Origin: Amycolatopsis jejuensis
GTDB taxonomy: Bacteria; Actinomycetota; Actinomycetes; Mycobacteriales; Pseudonocardiaceae
Length of the DNA stretch: 64,000 nt
Assembly (NCBI RefSeq): GCF_000717335.1
Contig: NZ_JNYZ01000008.1
Coordinates: 124,001-188,000 of the forward strand
Direction of reading: 5' to 3'
Within the stretch, counting starts at the first letter, position 1; each line of letters starts with the position of its first letter. A model generated the notes under the pieces. The model did no database searches. It was not told the DNA's origin and was given only the letters and a program-made list of their open reading frames with translations. The position numbers and the translations under genes are program-made. This document shows positions 1-8,551 of this stretch, in pieces.

Positions 1-291
1 TATCGCGAATACCGCCGCCTTCCGGAGGACGCGCAGCGCTTTTTCATGCAACGCGAGCAATCCATCGCGGACGTTTTCGCCGACCTCGTCCGGGCGGGCG
101 TGAAGGACGGCACTTTCCGCTCGGTGGACGCGACTGTGCTGTCGTTCGACATCGTACTGCTCGGGCATTTGCCGTCGTTCAAGAACTGGGCACTCCGCGG
201 GGTCGTCACGAGCGAGGAACTGCGCCGGGAGCAGATCGCCCTGATCCTGAGCCGGGTGCTGTATCCGGGCGAGGTGCTGCCCTCCTCGTGA
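1..291 (+). CDS. TetR/AcrR-family regulator, C-terminal fragment
   Basis: The reading frame is open from the first base of the window, so only the last 96 residues are present and the DNA-binding N-terminus lies upstream. The visible part is helical and amphipathic and contains a 'VFADLVRAGVKDGTF' stretch followed by a 'DATVLSFDIVLLGHLPSF' helix, as in TetR ligand-binding/dimerisation domains. An in-frame ATG at 46 is internal, not the start. The stop lies inside the stem of a perfect inverted repeat. The family call is an inference from fold-like features; ligand and targets are unknown. Confidence 0.6.
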   Translation, partial: YREYRRLPEDAQRFFMQREQSIADVFADLVRAGVKDGTFRSVDATVLSFDIVLLGHLPSFKNWALRGVVTSEELRREQIALILSRVLYPGEVLPSS

Positions 292-315
292 GCAGGACTG
301 CTGCTCACGAGGAGG
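281..315. terminator. Perfect 15-bp inverted repeat between convergent genes
   Basis: The arms CCTCCTCGTGAGCAG and CTGCTCACGAGGAGG are exact reverse complements around a 5-nt loop. The hairpin overlaps the stop codon of the TetR fragment and lies just before the stop of the convergent SnoaL-like gene. No T-tract follows on either strand, so it is a bidirectional terminator only by position and stem strength. Confidence 0.65.
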
Positions 316-322
316 GGCGGGG

Positions 323-763
323 TCAGCTCGCGGTCCCGGAGAACAGCTCGGCGATCCGCTCCGCGGGCATGCGTTCGGCGTTGGTGTCGGCGTGCCGGTG
401 GATCATCTTCCACGTCCCGTCCGTGCGCCGGAAGAGATGGGTCACGCGGACGTGGAACTCGGTCGGCGCGGCCGCGCCCGTCCCGGTCACCCGTCCGTGT
501 TCCACCCCGACCGCGTAGCCGAGGTCGCCGCTGTGCCCGGACCTGAGGTTCTCGTACCTCAGCGTGCCTTCGCTGAACCGCGCCAGCGCCAGCGCCGCCC
601 GGTCGTGGATCTCCGATGGCTGCTGCAGTGCGCCGCCGAACCCGCCGAACAGGGTGAAGTCGTCCGCCAGTCCCGATTCCTCGGCCAGCTTGCCGACGCT
701 GCCGCCCAAATCCATCGTCCGGCTCTCGAACCGCCGCATCATGGCTGCGAACTCTTCGCTCAT
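323..763 (-). CDS. SnoaL-like (NTF2-fold) protein
   Basis: This 146-residue protein matches the length and pattern of SnoaL/DUF4440-type NTF2-fold proteins. It has helices in the first 65 residues, then strands ending in 'EFHVRVTHLFRRTDGTWKMI' (about residues 102-121), the usual last strands of the cone fold. Such proteins are small isomerases, hydrolases or ligand-binding accessories. A much longer frame exists, but the ATG at 763 is preceded by GAGAGAGGAAC, which fixes the start. It is the last gene of the hydantoinase operon, 37 bp after the MBL hydrolase gene, so it may act on or bind a product of that pathway. Substrate unknown. Confidence 0.75.
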   Translation of the reverse strand: MSEEFAAMMRRFESRTMDLGGSVGKLAEESGLADDFTLFGGFGGALQQPSEIHDRAALALARFSEGTLRYENLRSGHSGDLGYAVGVEHGRVTGTGAAAPTEFHVRVTHLFRRTDGTWKMIHRHADTNAERMPAERIAELFSGTAS

Positions 764-800
764 CAGGTTCCTCTCTCTTCGTCGGGGTGCTCCCCGACCG

Positions 801-1820
801 TCAGGGCAGGCCCAGCCGGCGGCGCAGCCCGGTGGTGTCGACGGGGGCCAGCCCCCCGCCGGTGAGCTGCCAGCCGTCCAGGTACCGCTGCGGTACGTGC
901 AGGCTCGCGCCCGCGCGCGCCGCGGTGTCCTCGATCGCCGGGCTGGAGAACTCGCTGTCCGGGCCGATTCCGTCGTGGAACGGTGCGAAAATCGAGTCGA
1001 AGTGGTGCGGAATGAAGACCCGCGGCCGCAGCAACGGCATCGCCCCGGCCACCGACTCCTCGGCGTCCGGCAAGCCCATCCCCGGCCCGATCCACAGGTC
1101 GACACGCTCGATCCCGGCGTCGGCCATCGCGTCCCGCAGGTTGTCGAACGGACGGCCGTGATCGACCCCGTCGACGACGACCGGCCGCTGCGGATCGCCG
1201 ACCGCGCTCGCGTCGATGACGAACCAGGTGAGCCGCGTTTCGCCGGTGTGCCAGGAAAACAGGTAGCCACGGGACCCGCCGCCGTTGGGGAAAGCGTCGA
1301 GGGCACCGGCGTACAGGCCGCCGGTTTCCGGGTCCGGCACCGGTACCGCGGCGAGCTCCCGCGGTTCGCTGATCTCCGGGGCGACGTCCGCCAGCCCGTG
1401 ATCCCACCGCACGACCCACACCTCGAGACCGTCGGCCAGCACGAGGTGTTCGCCACCGGAGACCTCGGTGCACTGCCCGGCCGGGATGCCCTGTGCCAGT
1501 GCCTGGTACTTCGTCGACCGCGACCCGACCACCCGCGCGCCGGTCAGCTCCGCCACGGCGGCGACGTCGAAAGTGTGGTCGAAATGGCTGTGCCCGGTGA
1601 ACACGTAGCCGATCCCGCGCTCGCCGGATACGGCCGCGACGACGTCGGCGACGGTTTCCTTGTCCGGCACGCGCGGCGCCCGAGCGTGGTCGAACTCGAT
1701 CGGGCCGCCGTAGAACTCCTCCTGCGGGATCCGGGAGAAGTAGGCGTTGTACAGGATCTGCGTGTCCCCGGCTTCGAAGAGCCAGTTCGCCACCCCGAGC
1801 CAGGTCAGCCGTAGCGTCAT
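801..1820 (-). CDS. MBL-fold metallo-hydrolase
   Basis: The protein has 339 residues. The metallo-beta-lactamase signature GHSHFDH (residues 76-82) gives the HxHxDH zinc ligands. A later 'IPHHFDS' segment (about residue 280) supplies another histidine, and 'WFVIDAS' a likely bridging Asp. The layout resembles UlaG/YtkL-type MBL hydrolases that open lactones or cleave phosphoesters. The start overlaps the amidohydrolase stop by 4 bp (ATGA), so the two are translationally coupled. In this operon it could open a ring left by the hydantoinase or amidohydrolase; that is an inference. A second, unrelated MBL protein sits at 15.0-15.9 kb, also near an amidohydrolase. Confidence 0.85.
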   Translation of the reverse strand: MTLRLTWLGVANWLFEAGDTQILYNAYFSRIPQEEFYGGPIEFDHARAPRVPDKETVADVVAAVSGERGIGYVFTGHSHFDHTFDVAAVAELTGARVVGSRSTKYQALAQGIPAGQCTEVSGGEHLVLADGLEVWVVRWDHGLADVAPEISEPRELAAVPVPDPETGGLYAGALDAFPNGGGSRGYLFSWHTGETRLTWFVIDASAVGDPQRPVVVDGVDHGRPFDNLRDAMADAGIERVDLWIGPGMGLPDAEESVAGAMPLLRPRVFIPHHFDSIFAPFHDGIGPDSEFSSPAIEDTAARAGASLHVPQRYLDGWQLTGGGLAPVDTTGLRRRLGLP

Positions 1821-3043
1821 CGGCGCACATCCTTCGCGACGGTACCCCGTTGCAGCACCAGTACGACGTCGTCCGGGCGGTTGAACAGCTCCGGGTCGTC
1901 CAGCGGATTTCCGGCGAACGCGGTGAGGTCTGCGTGCTTTCCCGGTTCGATCGTGCCGGTTTCCCCGGCGATGCCGAGGATTCCGGCATTGTCACGGGTC
2001 GCCGATACCAGCGCGGTCATCGGATCCTCCACTGCGGACCGCAGGACGAGCTCCAGGCCGCGCCGATCCTGCGCGGCCCCGACGATGTCCGAACCCGACC
2101 CGACGCGGACCCCCGCCGCCCGCGCGATCCGCACGGCTTCCTTCGCGCCGTCCACGACGGTCTGCGCCCGTTCCACCGTCGCTGCGGGCAATCCGGCCTC
2201 CGCGAGACTGCTGGCGGCGAGCAGGTGCAGGATCGTCAAGGTGGGTACGAGTGCGACGTCGCGTTCCGCCATCAGCGCCGCAGTCTCCTCGTCGAGCAGC
2301 GACCCGTGCTCGACGCAGCGGACCCCGGCCGCGACGGCGTTGCGGATGCCCGCGGTGTTGTGCGCGTGCACCGTGACGTACGTGCCGCGCGCCGCTGCCT
2401 CCTGCACCGCCACCGCGATCTCCTCGACGGTGAGCTGGGTGTCGCTGATCTGGTCGTGCTCGGAGATCACCCCGCCGCCGACGCACAGCTTGATCTGCGT
2501 CGCACCGCGCCGGAACGCCTCGCGGACGTTGCGCCGCACCGCATCCGGGCCGTCGGACAGCAGCGATCCCGACCGCAGCCCCGGCACTTCGGTCGACGCG
2601 TAGTCCTCCGCGGGTACCCAGGCCGAGCCGAAATGCCCGTGGCCGCCGGTCTGGCAGATCGCCGGACCGCTCGGCAGGATCCGCGGGCCGCGGACCTTCC
2701 CGGACGCGACCGCGCGGGTGAGCCCGGCATCCGCCCCGCCGGTGTCGCGCACGGTGGTGAACCCGGCGTCGACAGCCCGGCCGCAGACAGCGAAAATGTC
2801 CGCCGCCGCCTCGGCGATCGACTGGCCACCGCTGAGGTACGTGCTGTAGTCCGTCGCCGCGGTGACATGCGCGTGCGCGTCGATCAGGCCGGGGGTGATC
2901 GTCAGGCCAGCGCAATCCAGCACCTCCGCACCCGACGGCGGACTGCCCCCGAGACCCGTGATCACCCCGTCCTCGATCCGGATCGCGGTCCCGGCCGGGT
3001 CATGGCCCGTACCGTCCAGGACCGTGGCGTTCACCAGCCACAT
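1817..3043 (-). CDS. Amidohydrolase, imidazolonepropionase/Xaa-Pro dipeptidase-like (COG1228 type)
   Basis: This 408-residue TIM-barrel amidohydrolase has a metal site readable in order: DAHAH (residues 55-59), a bridging-lysine segment 'IKLCVGGG' (about 185), 'VHAHNTAG', 'EHGSLLDEE' and 'GSGSDIVGA' for the final Asp. Members hydrolyse amide or peptide bonds in cyclic amides or N-acyl/prolyl dipeptides. It starts 2 bp after the hyuB-like stop and overlaps the MBL gene by 4 bp, so it is co-translated with the hydantoinase. It would plausibly cleave the N-carbamoyl or acyl product of that enzyme. It is one of four such amidohydrolases in the first 31 kb. Substrate not predictable. Confidence 0.88.
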   Translation of the reverse strand: MWLVNATVLDGTGHDPAGTAIRIEDGVITGLGGSPPSGAEVLDCAGLTITPGLIDAHAHVTAATDYSTYLSGGQSIAEAAADIFAVCGRAVDAGFTTVRDTGGADAGLTRAVASGKVRGPRILPSGPAICQTGGHGHFGSAWVPAEDYASTEVPGLRSGSLLSDGPDAVRRNVREAFRRGATQIKLCVGGGVISEHDQISDTQLTVEEIAVAVQEAAARGTYVTVHAHNTAGIRNAVAAGVRCVEHGSLLDEETAALMAERDVALVPTLTILHLLAASSLAEAGLPAATVERAQTVVDGAKEAVRIARAAGVRVGSGSDIVGAAQDRRGLELVLRSAVEDPMTALVSATRDNAGILGIAGETGTIEPGKHADLTAFAGNPLDDPELFNRPDDVVLVLQRGTVAKDVRR

Positions 3044-3045
3044 GG

Positions 3046-4725
3046 TCAGCGCTCCTCTCGCTCGTCGAACACCTGCGGGTAATCGCGGCGCGCCGCCTCG
3101 GGCGTCACGTACCCCTCGCGCAGATCCCGGTGGACCGCGGCCCGATCACGTTCGGCGGCAGGCCCGAACCCGCCGCCGCCCCCGCTTGCGGCCTCGATCA
3201 CCGTTCCCGGCGGCACCGGCAGGCCGCTGGCCTTCCCGACGCTCTGCTCGGTTCCGTCGGGCAGTCGCAGCCGTACCGAATTCGCCCGTGCCGGGGCCCC
3301 GCCGTGCAGGCCCCAGGGCCGGGTTCTGGTGCGCTCGGCCATGATCACGAGGAACTGCGGGTCCTTCGTCCGGTAGACGCCGTCGACGCCGAGGCCGCCG
3401 CGATACCGGCCCGCGCCGCCCGAGTCCGGCGCGAGGCCCAGCCGCTCCACCAGCAGGTGGCCGCCGAGTTCCTGGCTCTCCACCGACGGCGGCCGGAAAC
3501 CCGAGCTGGGCATGAAGATCAACGGGGTCGTCATGTCCCCGCGCGCGCTCGCGCCCATGCCGATACCGTGCGGCGCGGCGTTCGTCCACAGTGCACCCCG
3601 CGCGTCGAACCCCCACATGGAGACGCCGCACATGTCGCCGCCGCTGGCAGCGGGTACCGCGTCCGGCACGGCGTCGGCCAGTGCGCGGTGGACCAGGTCC
3701 ATCGCGACCGGCCACGACCAGTGGTAAAGGAAAATCGGCGCGGGCGGCAGCGGGTCGAGGACCGAACCTGGCCGCGTCCGTACCGTGATGGGGCGGAAAC
3801 AGCCGTCGTTCACCGCGCCGCGCACCCCGGCGAGGGTGAGCACGGCGAGCCGCATCCCGCCTTCGGTCGAGGCCCGCGGCGAGTTCACCGGGCCGCGTTG
3901 CTGGTCGGCGCAGTCGGTGAGGTCGATGCAGATGTCGCTGCCGCGCACTTCCACGGTCACCGAGATCGGCACCGGATCCGTTTCGACGCCGTTGTCGTCC
4001 ATCGCGCCGCTCGCCCGGTAGGTCCCGTCCGGAATCGTGGCGAGGAAGTCGCGGACCTGCTGTTCCCCGCGGCCGAAGAGGCTGTCCACCGCTGCGGTGA
4101 ACCGGTCCCGGCCGTACCGGCGCAGCAGCCTCCCGACCTCGCGCAGCCCGACGTTCGCGCTGCCGATCTGCGCGGCCAGGTCACCCGCGAACGCCTGCGG
4201 CAGGCGTGAATTGGCCAGGACGGTGCGGTAGATGTCCTCGTTGCGCTCGCCCGCCGAGTACAGCCGGACGCCGGGGAAGATCACGCCTTCCTGGAAGATG
4301 TCGGTGGAATCGGTGCAGTACGGCTCTTTGGCGCCGATGTCGGCCTGGTGCGCCTTGATCACCGCGTACCCGATGAGCTCACCCTCGAAGAATCCCGGCA
4401 CCAGCACGACCGCATCGGGTGCGTGCGAGCCGATGTCGTAGCCGTAGGTGGAGAAGAGGACGTCGCCCTCGCGAAGGGTTTCCGCCCCGCCGGCGCGCTC
4501 GACCATCGCGGCGGCCGCGAAACCCAGGGTGCCGAGGAAACCGGGCATGGACTTGGCCTGTGCCAGCAAGCGGATGTCGCGGTCGTAGAGGGCCGCGCCG
4601 AAGTCGAGCACGTCGTAGATCGCGGCCGAGAAAGCGGTGCGGACCAGGGTCTGGCGCATCTGGTCGGCGGCCGCTTCCAGGCCGTAGTGGATGATCTCGG
4701 TGGTGACCGGGTCGGCGGCGCTCAT
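3046..4725 (-). CDS. Hydantoinase B / oxoprolinase family subunit
   Basis: The 559 residues match the usual length of the HyuB subunit of N-methylhydantoinase/5-oxoprolinase enzymes. Visible family segments are 'DPVTTEIIHYGLEAAADQMR' at the N-terminus, 'GDVLFSTYGYDIGSHAPD' (about 85-102), 'SPRASTEGGMRLAVLTL' and a glycine-rich tail 'ASGGGGGFGP'. The subunit works with the ATP-using HyuA subunit to open hydantoins, 5-oxoproline or similar cyclic amides in the cytoplasm. It overlaps the hyuA-like stop by 4 bp (ATGA). The true ring substrate is unknown; acetone and acetophenone carboxylase subunits are distant relatives, so a carboxylase cannot be excluded. Confidence 0.9.
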   Translation of the reverse strand: MSAADPVTTEIIHYGLEAAADQMRQTLVRTAFSAAIYDVLDFGAALYDRDIRLLAQAKSMPGFLGTLGFAAAAMVERAGGAETLREGDVLFSTYGYDIGSHAPDAVVLVPGFFEGELIGYAVIKAHQADIGAKEPYCTDSTDIFQEGVIFPGVRLYSAGERNEDIYRTVLANSRLPQAFAGDLAAQIGSANVGLREVGRLLRRYGRDRFTAAVDSLFGRGEQQVRDFLATIPDGTYRASGAMDDNGVETDPVPISVTVEVRGSDICIDLTDCADQQRGPVNSPRASTEGGMRLAVLTLAGVRGAVNDGCFRPITVRTRPGSVLDPLPPAPIFLYHWSWPVAMDLVHRALADAVPDAVPAASGGDMCGVSMWGFDARGALWTNAAPHGIGMGASARGDMTTPLIFMPSSGFRPPSVESQELGGHLLVERLGLAPDSGGAGRYRGGLGVDGVYRTKDPQFLVIMAERTRTRPWGLHGGAPARANSVRLRLPDGTEQSVGKASGLPVPPGTVIEAASGGGGGFGPAAERDRAAVHRDLREGYVTPEAARRDYPQVFDEREER

Positions 4726-6716
4726 CGGGTGCCCCCTTCCGTGGTGATCAGCATGGCCGCGTGCGGGCCGATCCGGACGTGCCGTCCGGCGTCGACGTAC
4801 GTCGTGGTGGTCGGTTCGAGGACGATCACGGGGCCGGGGACGGGTTCCGCGGTGAGCGTCGCGCGGTCCCGGACGGCGAACTCCGTGCGGTGCCCGAGCG
4901 CGAACGAATACGCCTCGCAGTGGCGCAGCTTTGCGGCCGGGTCGTTTCTCCGCGCGGCGGTTCCCAGTGCGGGCAAACCCTCCCGGACGGTGGCCCGTAC
5001 CGCGACGATTTCCACCGGCCCGTCGAAGGTGTGGCCGAAGGCTTTCTCGTAGTGCTTCTCGAAAACCTTCACCACGGCGTCGTCGTCCCAGGGGACGGCC
5101 AGGCTGTGGAACTGGCCCGAGTACCGCATTTCGAGGATGAACTCGGATGTCGTGGCTGCTGGTGCCGGTGCCTCGATTTCCCCGATCAGGTCGACTGCCA
5201 GCGCGTGCGCGGCGGCGATCCCGGCGGCGTCGGCAGGCCGGACCAAGGTCGCCGACCGGGACCGGGTGACCTCCTGGCTCAGCAGGCCAAAGGCGGAGAA
5301 GTTCCCGGCGTGCTCGGGAACCACGATGGTCGCGATGTCGAGTTCCCCGGCGATCACCGACGCCAGCATCGGACCCGCCCCGCCGTACGCGATCAGCGCC
5401 GCGTCACGCGGGTCCTCGCCCTGTTCGATCGTCACCGTGCGGACGGCGCCAGCCATCGCCGCGGCGGCAATGCGGATGATGCCGGCGGCGACGTCGTCGC
5501 GGTTGGTGGTGCCGAGTTCCCCGGCGAGCCGGTCGAGCGCCCGTTCCGCGGCGGGGAGGTCGAGCTGCAGCCCACCGGCCAGTTCGCCGAAGGCGAGCAT
5601 CCCGAGGACCGCAGCCGCGTCGGTGGTCGTCGGGCGATCGCCGCCGCGTCCGTAGCAGACCGGCCCGGGGACCGCGCCCGCGCTCTCCGGCCCGACCCGC
5701 AGCCGGTCGCCTTCGGCGACCGCGAGCGAACCGCCGCCGGAGCCGATCGACCGCACGTCGACCCACGGGGTCTGCAACGGCAGGTCCCCGACGACGCCCT
5801 GGTACGCGACGAGCGGACGGCCGTCCTGCAGCAGGGCGGTGTCGAAGCTGGTACCCCCGACGTCCGCGGTGATTGCCCGGTCCAGGCCCAGCGCACGGGC
5901 CAGTTTCCCGGCGCCGACCGCGCCCGCGACCGGCCCCGACATCACCGTCTCGAACGGCCGCTCCTGCGCCTCGGCGAACGGCAGCGACCCGCCACCGGAC
6001 CGGGTGATCAGGCTCTGCCCGGCGAACCCGGCCGCGCGCAGGCCCTCGTCGAGGCGGTGGAGATAGGTCGACACGGCGGGCCGGACGTAGGCGTCGACGA
6101 CGCTGGTGGACGTCCGCTCGAACTCGTTCATCTCGCGCGAAACCCGGTGCGACAACGTGATTGCGCCCGCGAAACCCGCTTCGCGGAGGATCCGCTCGGC
6201 TTCGAGCTCGTGCCGTGGTTCAACGTGCGCGTGGAGGAAACACACCGCGATGGACTCGACGCCCTCGGATTGGAATTCCTTCAGCGCGGCCCGGACGTCG
6301 GCGGCGGCAAGCGGTGCCAGCTCCGCGCCGTCCGCGCCGATCCGGCCGGCGACCTCGGCGCGCAACCGCCGCGGGACGAGCACCGGCTGGGGCTGGTAGA
6401 AGATGTCGTAGGGCTCGTCACGGGTGCTGCGGCGCAGTTCGAGGACGTCGCGGAACCCGGCGGTCGCCAGCAGGCCGACGCGCGCGCCGGTGCGTTCGAG
6501 CAGCGAGTTGAGCCCGACCGTGGTGCCGTGCAGAAAATACTCCGCCCGGCCGAGCGTCTCCGGCGCCACTGCCTCACTGACCACCGCGAGCACACCGGCG
6601 TCGGGCCGGGCCGGGTCGCTGGGCCCTTTCGCGACGTGGGTCGTGCCGGTTTCGTCGTCGTAGAAGACGAGGTCGGTGAACGTGCCCCCGACGTCAACCC
6701 CGATCCGAGTCGCCAT
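4722..6716 (-). CDS. Hydantoinase A / oxoprolinase family ATP-dependent subunit
   Basis: The 664-residue protein starts with 'MATRIGVDVGGTFTDLVFYD', the actin-like ATP-binding loop of HyuA/5-oxoprolinase proteins. A second motif, 'DVGGTSFDTALL', lies about 275 residues further on, and 'AYGGAGPM' near residue 475. A frame 38 codons longer exists, but AAGGAGGAC immediately upstream of the ATG at 6716 sets this start. It is the first gene of a five-gene operon (hyuA-like, hyuB-like, amidohydrolase, MBL, SnoaL-like) and is divergent from a LysR gene 104 bp away, its probable regulator. Ring-opening of a cyclic amide at the cost of ATP is expected; the substrate is unknown. Confidence 0.9.
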   Translation of the reverse strand: MATRIGVDVGGTFTDLVFYDDETGTTHVAKGPSDPARPDAGVLAVVSEAVAPETLGRAEYFLHGTTVGLNSLLERTGARVGLLATAGFRDVLELRRSTRDEPYDIFYQPQPVLVPRRLRAEVAGRIGADGAELAPLAAADVRAALKEFQSEGVESIAVCFLHAHVEPRHELEAERILREAGFAGAITLSHRVSREMNEFERTSTSVVDAYVRPAVSTYLHRLDEGLRAAGFAGQSLITRSGGGSLPFAEAQERPFETVMSGPVAGAVGAGKLARALGLDRAITADVGGTSFDTALLQDGRPLVAYQGVVGDLPLQTPWVDVRSIGSGGGSLAVAEGDRLRVGPESAGAVPGPVCYGRGGDRPTTTDAAAVLGMLAFGELAGGLQLDLPAAERALDRLAGELGTTNRDDVAAGIIRIAAAAMAGAVRTVTIEQGEDPRDAALIAYGGAGPMLASVIAGELDIATIVVPEHAGNFSAFGLLSQEVTRSRSATLVRPADAAGIAAAHALAVDLIGEIEAPAPAATTSEFILEMRYSGQFHSLAVPWDDDAVVKVFEKHYEKAFGHTFDGPVEIVAVRATVREGLPALGTAARRNDPAAKLRHCEAYSFALGHRTEFAVRDRATLTAEPVPGPVIVLEPTTTTYVDAGRHVRIGPHAAMLITTEGGTR

Positions 6717-6820
6717 GCCGTCCTCCTTGTCGGCCCGCACCTCGGCGGGTATCCCGAAGGTTGCCGGGAGCCGAGCAAACGAGCTAGGCTCTCTTTCCTC
6801 ACAGATCCCCAGGAAATCCC
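6717..6820. promoter_or_regulatory. Divergent hyuA-like/LysR promoter region
   Basis: A 104-bp intergenic region lies between divergent genes. It holds an inverted repeat GAGCC-N14-GGCTC (6768-6791) and a TAGGCT hexamer at 6785-6790 that fits a -10 box for the LysR gene. The arrangement, a LysR gene back-to-back with its target operon, is classical. The exact binding site is not proven. Confidence 0.45.
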
Positions 6821-7720
6821 GTGGTGTCACTTCATCAGTTCCGCTGCTTCCTCGCCGCCTTCGAATGCGGGTCTTTCACCGCTGCGGCGGCAAAACTCGG
6901 CTACGCGCCGCCCACGCTGGCCGAGCACATCCACGTACTCGAACGGTCCCTGCACACCCCGCTGTTCGAGCGCCGCGGCCGGGGAGTCGTGCCCACCCCG
7001 GCGGCGGAAGTGCTCCGCCCGCACGCGGAACGCACCCTCGCCGCGGCGGCGGAAGCCACGCGCGCGGTCGGCACGGTCACGTCACTGGAGGCGGGCACCG
7101 TGCGATTCGGGATGCTCGCGCCGTCGATCATCGACGCCGACGTGATCGCGGAAATCCTCGACCAGCACCCAGGGCTGCGCGTGGAACTCGTCGGGCGCAG
7201 CTCGGTGGAGGTACTGGACGCCGTCCGGCACGGGCAGCTGGAGGCCGCACTGGTGACCCTGCCGGTAGCCGAGGACGACGAGTTCACCGTGAACCCGATC
7301 GCGCGCATCGAGCACGTGTACATCAGCAGCGACCCCGCCCGCCTGACCACACCAATCACAGCCCGGCGGCTGGCCGCTGCCCGGTTGGTACTGCCACTCA
7401 CCCACTGGCGCGCAGAAGACGGCTACCGCCTGCGACTGGCCGAACGCGTCCAACGCCTCGGCGCGGCCCTGGACATCCGGGTGGAGGTGGAGGACATCGA
7501 GACCGCAGTGGCCCTGGTCCGGCGCGGCTATGCGGATTCGGTGGTACCCGCGGTGCTGCTCCCGCATCTGGCACCGGACCTCGGGTCGGTGGCGCTGAAG
7601 CCGCGCTTCTTCGAGACGGTGGCAGTGGTGCATTGGAAGGGGGCACGGTTGTCCCCGGGGAGCAAGCTGGCGGTGGAGTTGATCACAAAACGAATCCGGG
7701 AACTGCATGGGCGCCGGTGA
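6821..7720 (+). CDS. LysR-family transcriptional regulator
   Basis: The protein has 299 residues, the normal LysR length. The winged helix-turn-helix occupies residues 1-60 ('LHQFRCFLAAFECGSFTAAA', then 'LAEHIHVLERSLHTPLFERR'). It is followed by a substrate-binding domain starting at 'AGTVRFGMLAPSIIDADVIA' (about 88-107). Translation starts at GTG 6821 or the adjacent GTG 6824, 4-7 bp after AGGAAA. It is divergent from the hydantoinase operon and probably activates it when a pathway intermediate binds. Downstream is a long non-coding repeat region, so it appears monocistronic. Confidence 0.9.
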   Translation: MVSLHQFRCFLAAFECGSFTAAAAKLGYAPPTLAEHIHVLERSLHTPLFERRGRGVVPTPAAEVLRPHAERTLAAAAEATRAVGTVTSLEAGTVRFGMLAPSIIDADVIAEILDQHPGLRVELVGRSSVEVLDAVRHGQLEAALVTLPVAEDDEFTVNPIARIEHVYISSDPARLTTPITARRLAAARLVLPLTHWRAEDGYRLRLAERVQRLGAALDIRVEVEDIETAVALVRRGYADSVVPAVLLPHLAPDLGSVALKPRFFETVAVVHWKGARLSPGSKLAVELITKRIRELHGRR

Positions 7721-7734
7721 GTTGGCGTTTGGGT

Positions 7735-8264
7735 CTTGTGTGGGCTATTCGGGTGTGGGCTATTCGGGCGTGGAATGCTTTGGTGTGGCATGCTTGGTCT
7801 GGAATGCTCAGCTGCGGGCTTGTTCGGCTGCGGAATATTCGACGGGGTTTGCTCAGCCACGGAACGCCCGCCGAGGATTGCTCAGCGGCGGAATGCTCAA
7901 CTGTGGACTACTCGGTTACGGGATGCCCGGCGAAGAACGCCCAGCGGTGGAATAGTCGACCACGGACTACTCGGTCACGGAACACCCACCAAAGAACACC
8001 CAGCACCGAAATACTCAACTGTGGACCACTCAGTTACGGAATGCCCGGCGAGGAACACCCAGCGGTGGAATACTCAACCACAGACCACTCAGTTACAGAA
8101 CACCCACCAAAGAACACCCAGCACCGAAATACTCAACTGTGGACTACTCGGTTACGGAATGCCCGGCGAAGAACACCCAGCGGTGGAATAGTCGACCGCG
8201 CACTACTCGGCTACGGAATATTCGGCAAGGTTTGCCCGGCTGCGGAATGTTCGGTGGCAGCTCG
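7735..8264. repeat. 59-bp tandem repeat array, about nine units, non-coding
   Basis: The phrase CTCGGTTACG or a close variant recurs every 59 bp exactly at 7852, 7911, 7970, 8029, 8088, 8147 and 8206. More diverged copies begin near 7735 and 7793, and the edge decays near 8261. Units alternate between two types, giving a 118-bp superperiod; the block starting at 7896 repeats at 8014 and 8132. Neither 59 nor 118 is a multiple of three, and frames across the array give different peptides in successive units, so it is not a protein repeat. It lies downstream of the LysR gene and of the convergent TetR gene. Function unknown. Confidence 0.9.
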
Positions 8265-8551
8265 GCTTTCCGCAGCGGTTCCGCGCGCGACCGCTGCTCC
8301 ATCCACCTTCCCGCAACGGCTCTGCGACGGATACAGAACCTCGGGCTGCTTTCCGCGCCGCTCTCGGCGACAGCCTCGCTTCCAGCGGCAGTTCCGCAGT
8401 CCGCAACAGCTCCGCGTTCCGCGGCGGTTCAGCAACTCACCGGCCCCGGTCCCAGCCCCCGGCAACGACTCCGGCGGCAGATCCAAAGCAGCCCCACGCC
8501 CCCGCCCGGAACCGGATCGGAACCGGAATCGGAACAACCGCGCCCCAGGCC
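8265..8551. other. Gene-free low-complexity spacer
   Basis: About 290 bp without a convincing gene. It is rich in scattered TTCCGCAG/CGGAAC words, including a short run of CGGAAC-like hexamers at about 8510-8540, and looks like decayed repeat DNA continuous with the 59-bp array. No terminator hairpin with a T-tract was recognised. Confidence 0.6.

Noticed and set aside
7735..8264. Array considered as CRISPR or as integron attC (59-base elements)
   Set aside because: There is no constant repeat with unique spacers and no cas gene. The unit lacks the GTTRRRY core and attC palindrome, and no integrase is present; the 59-bp length is coincidental.
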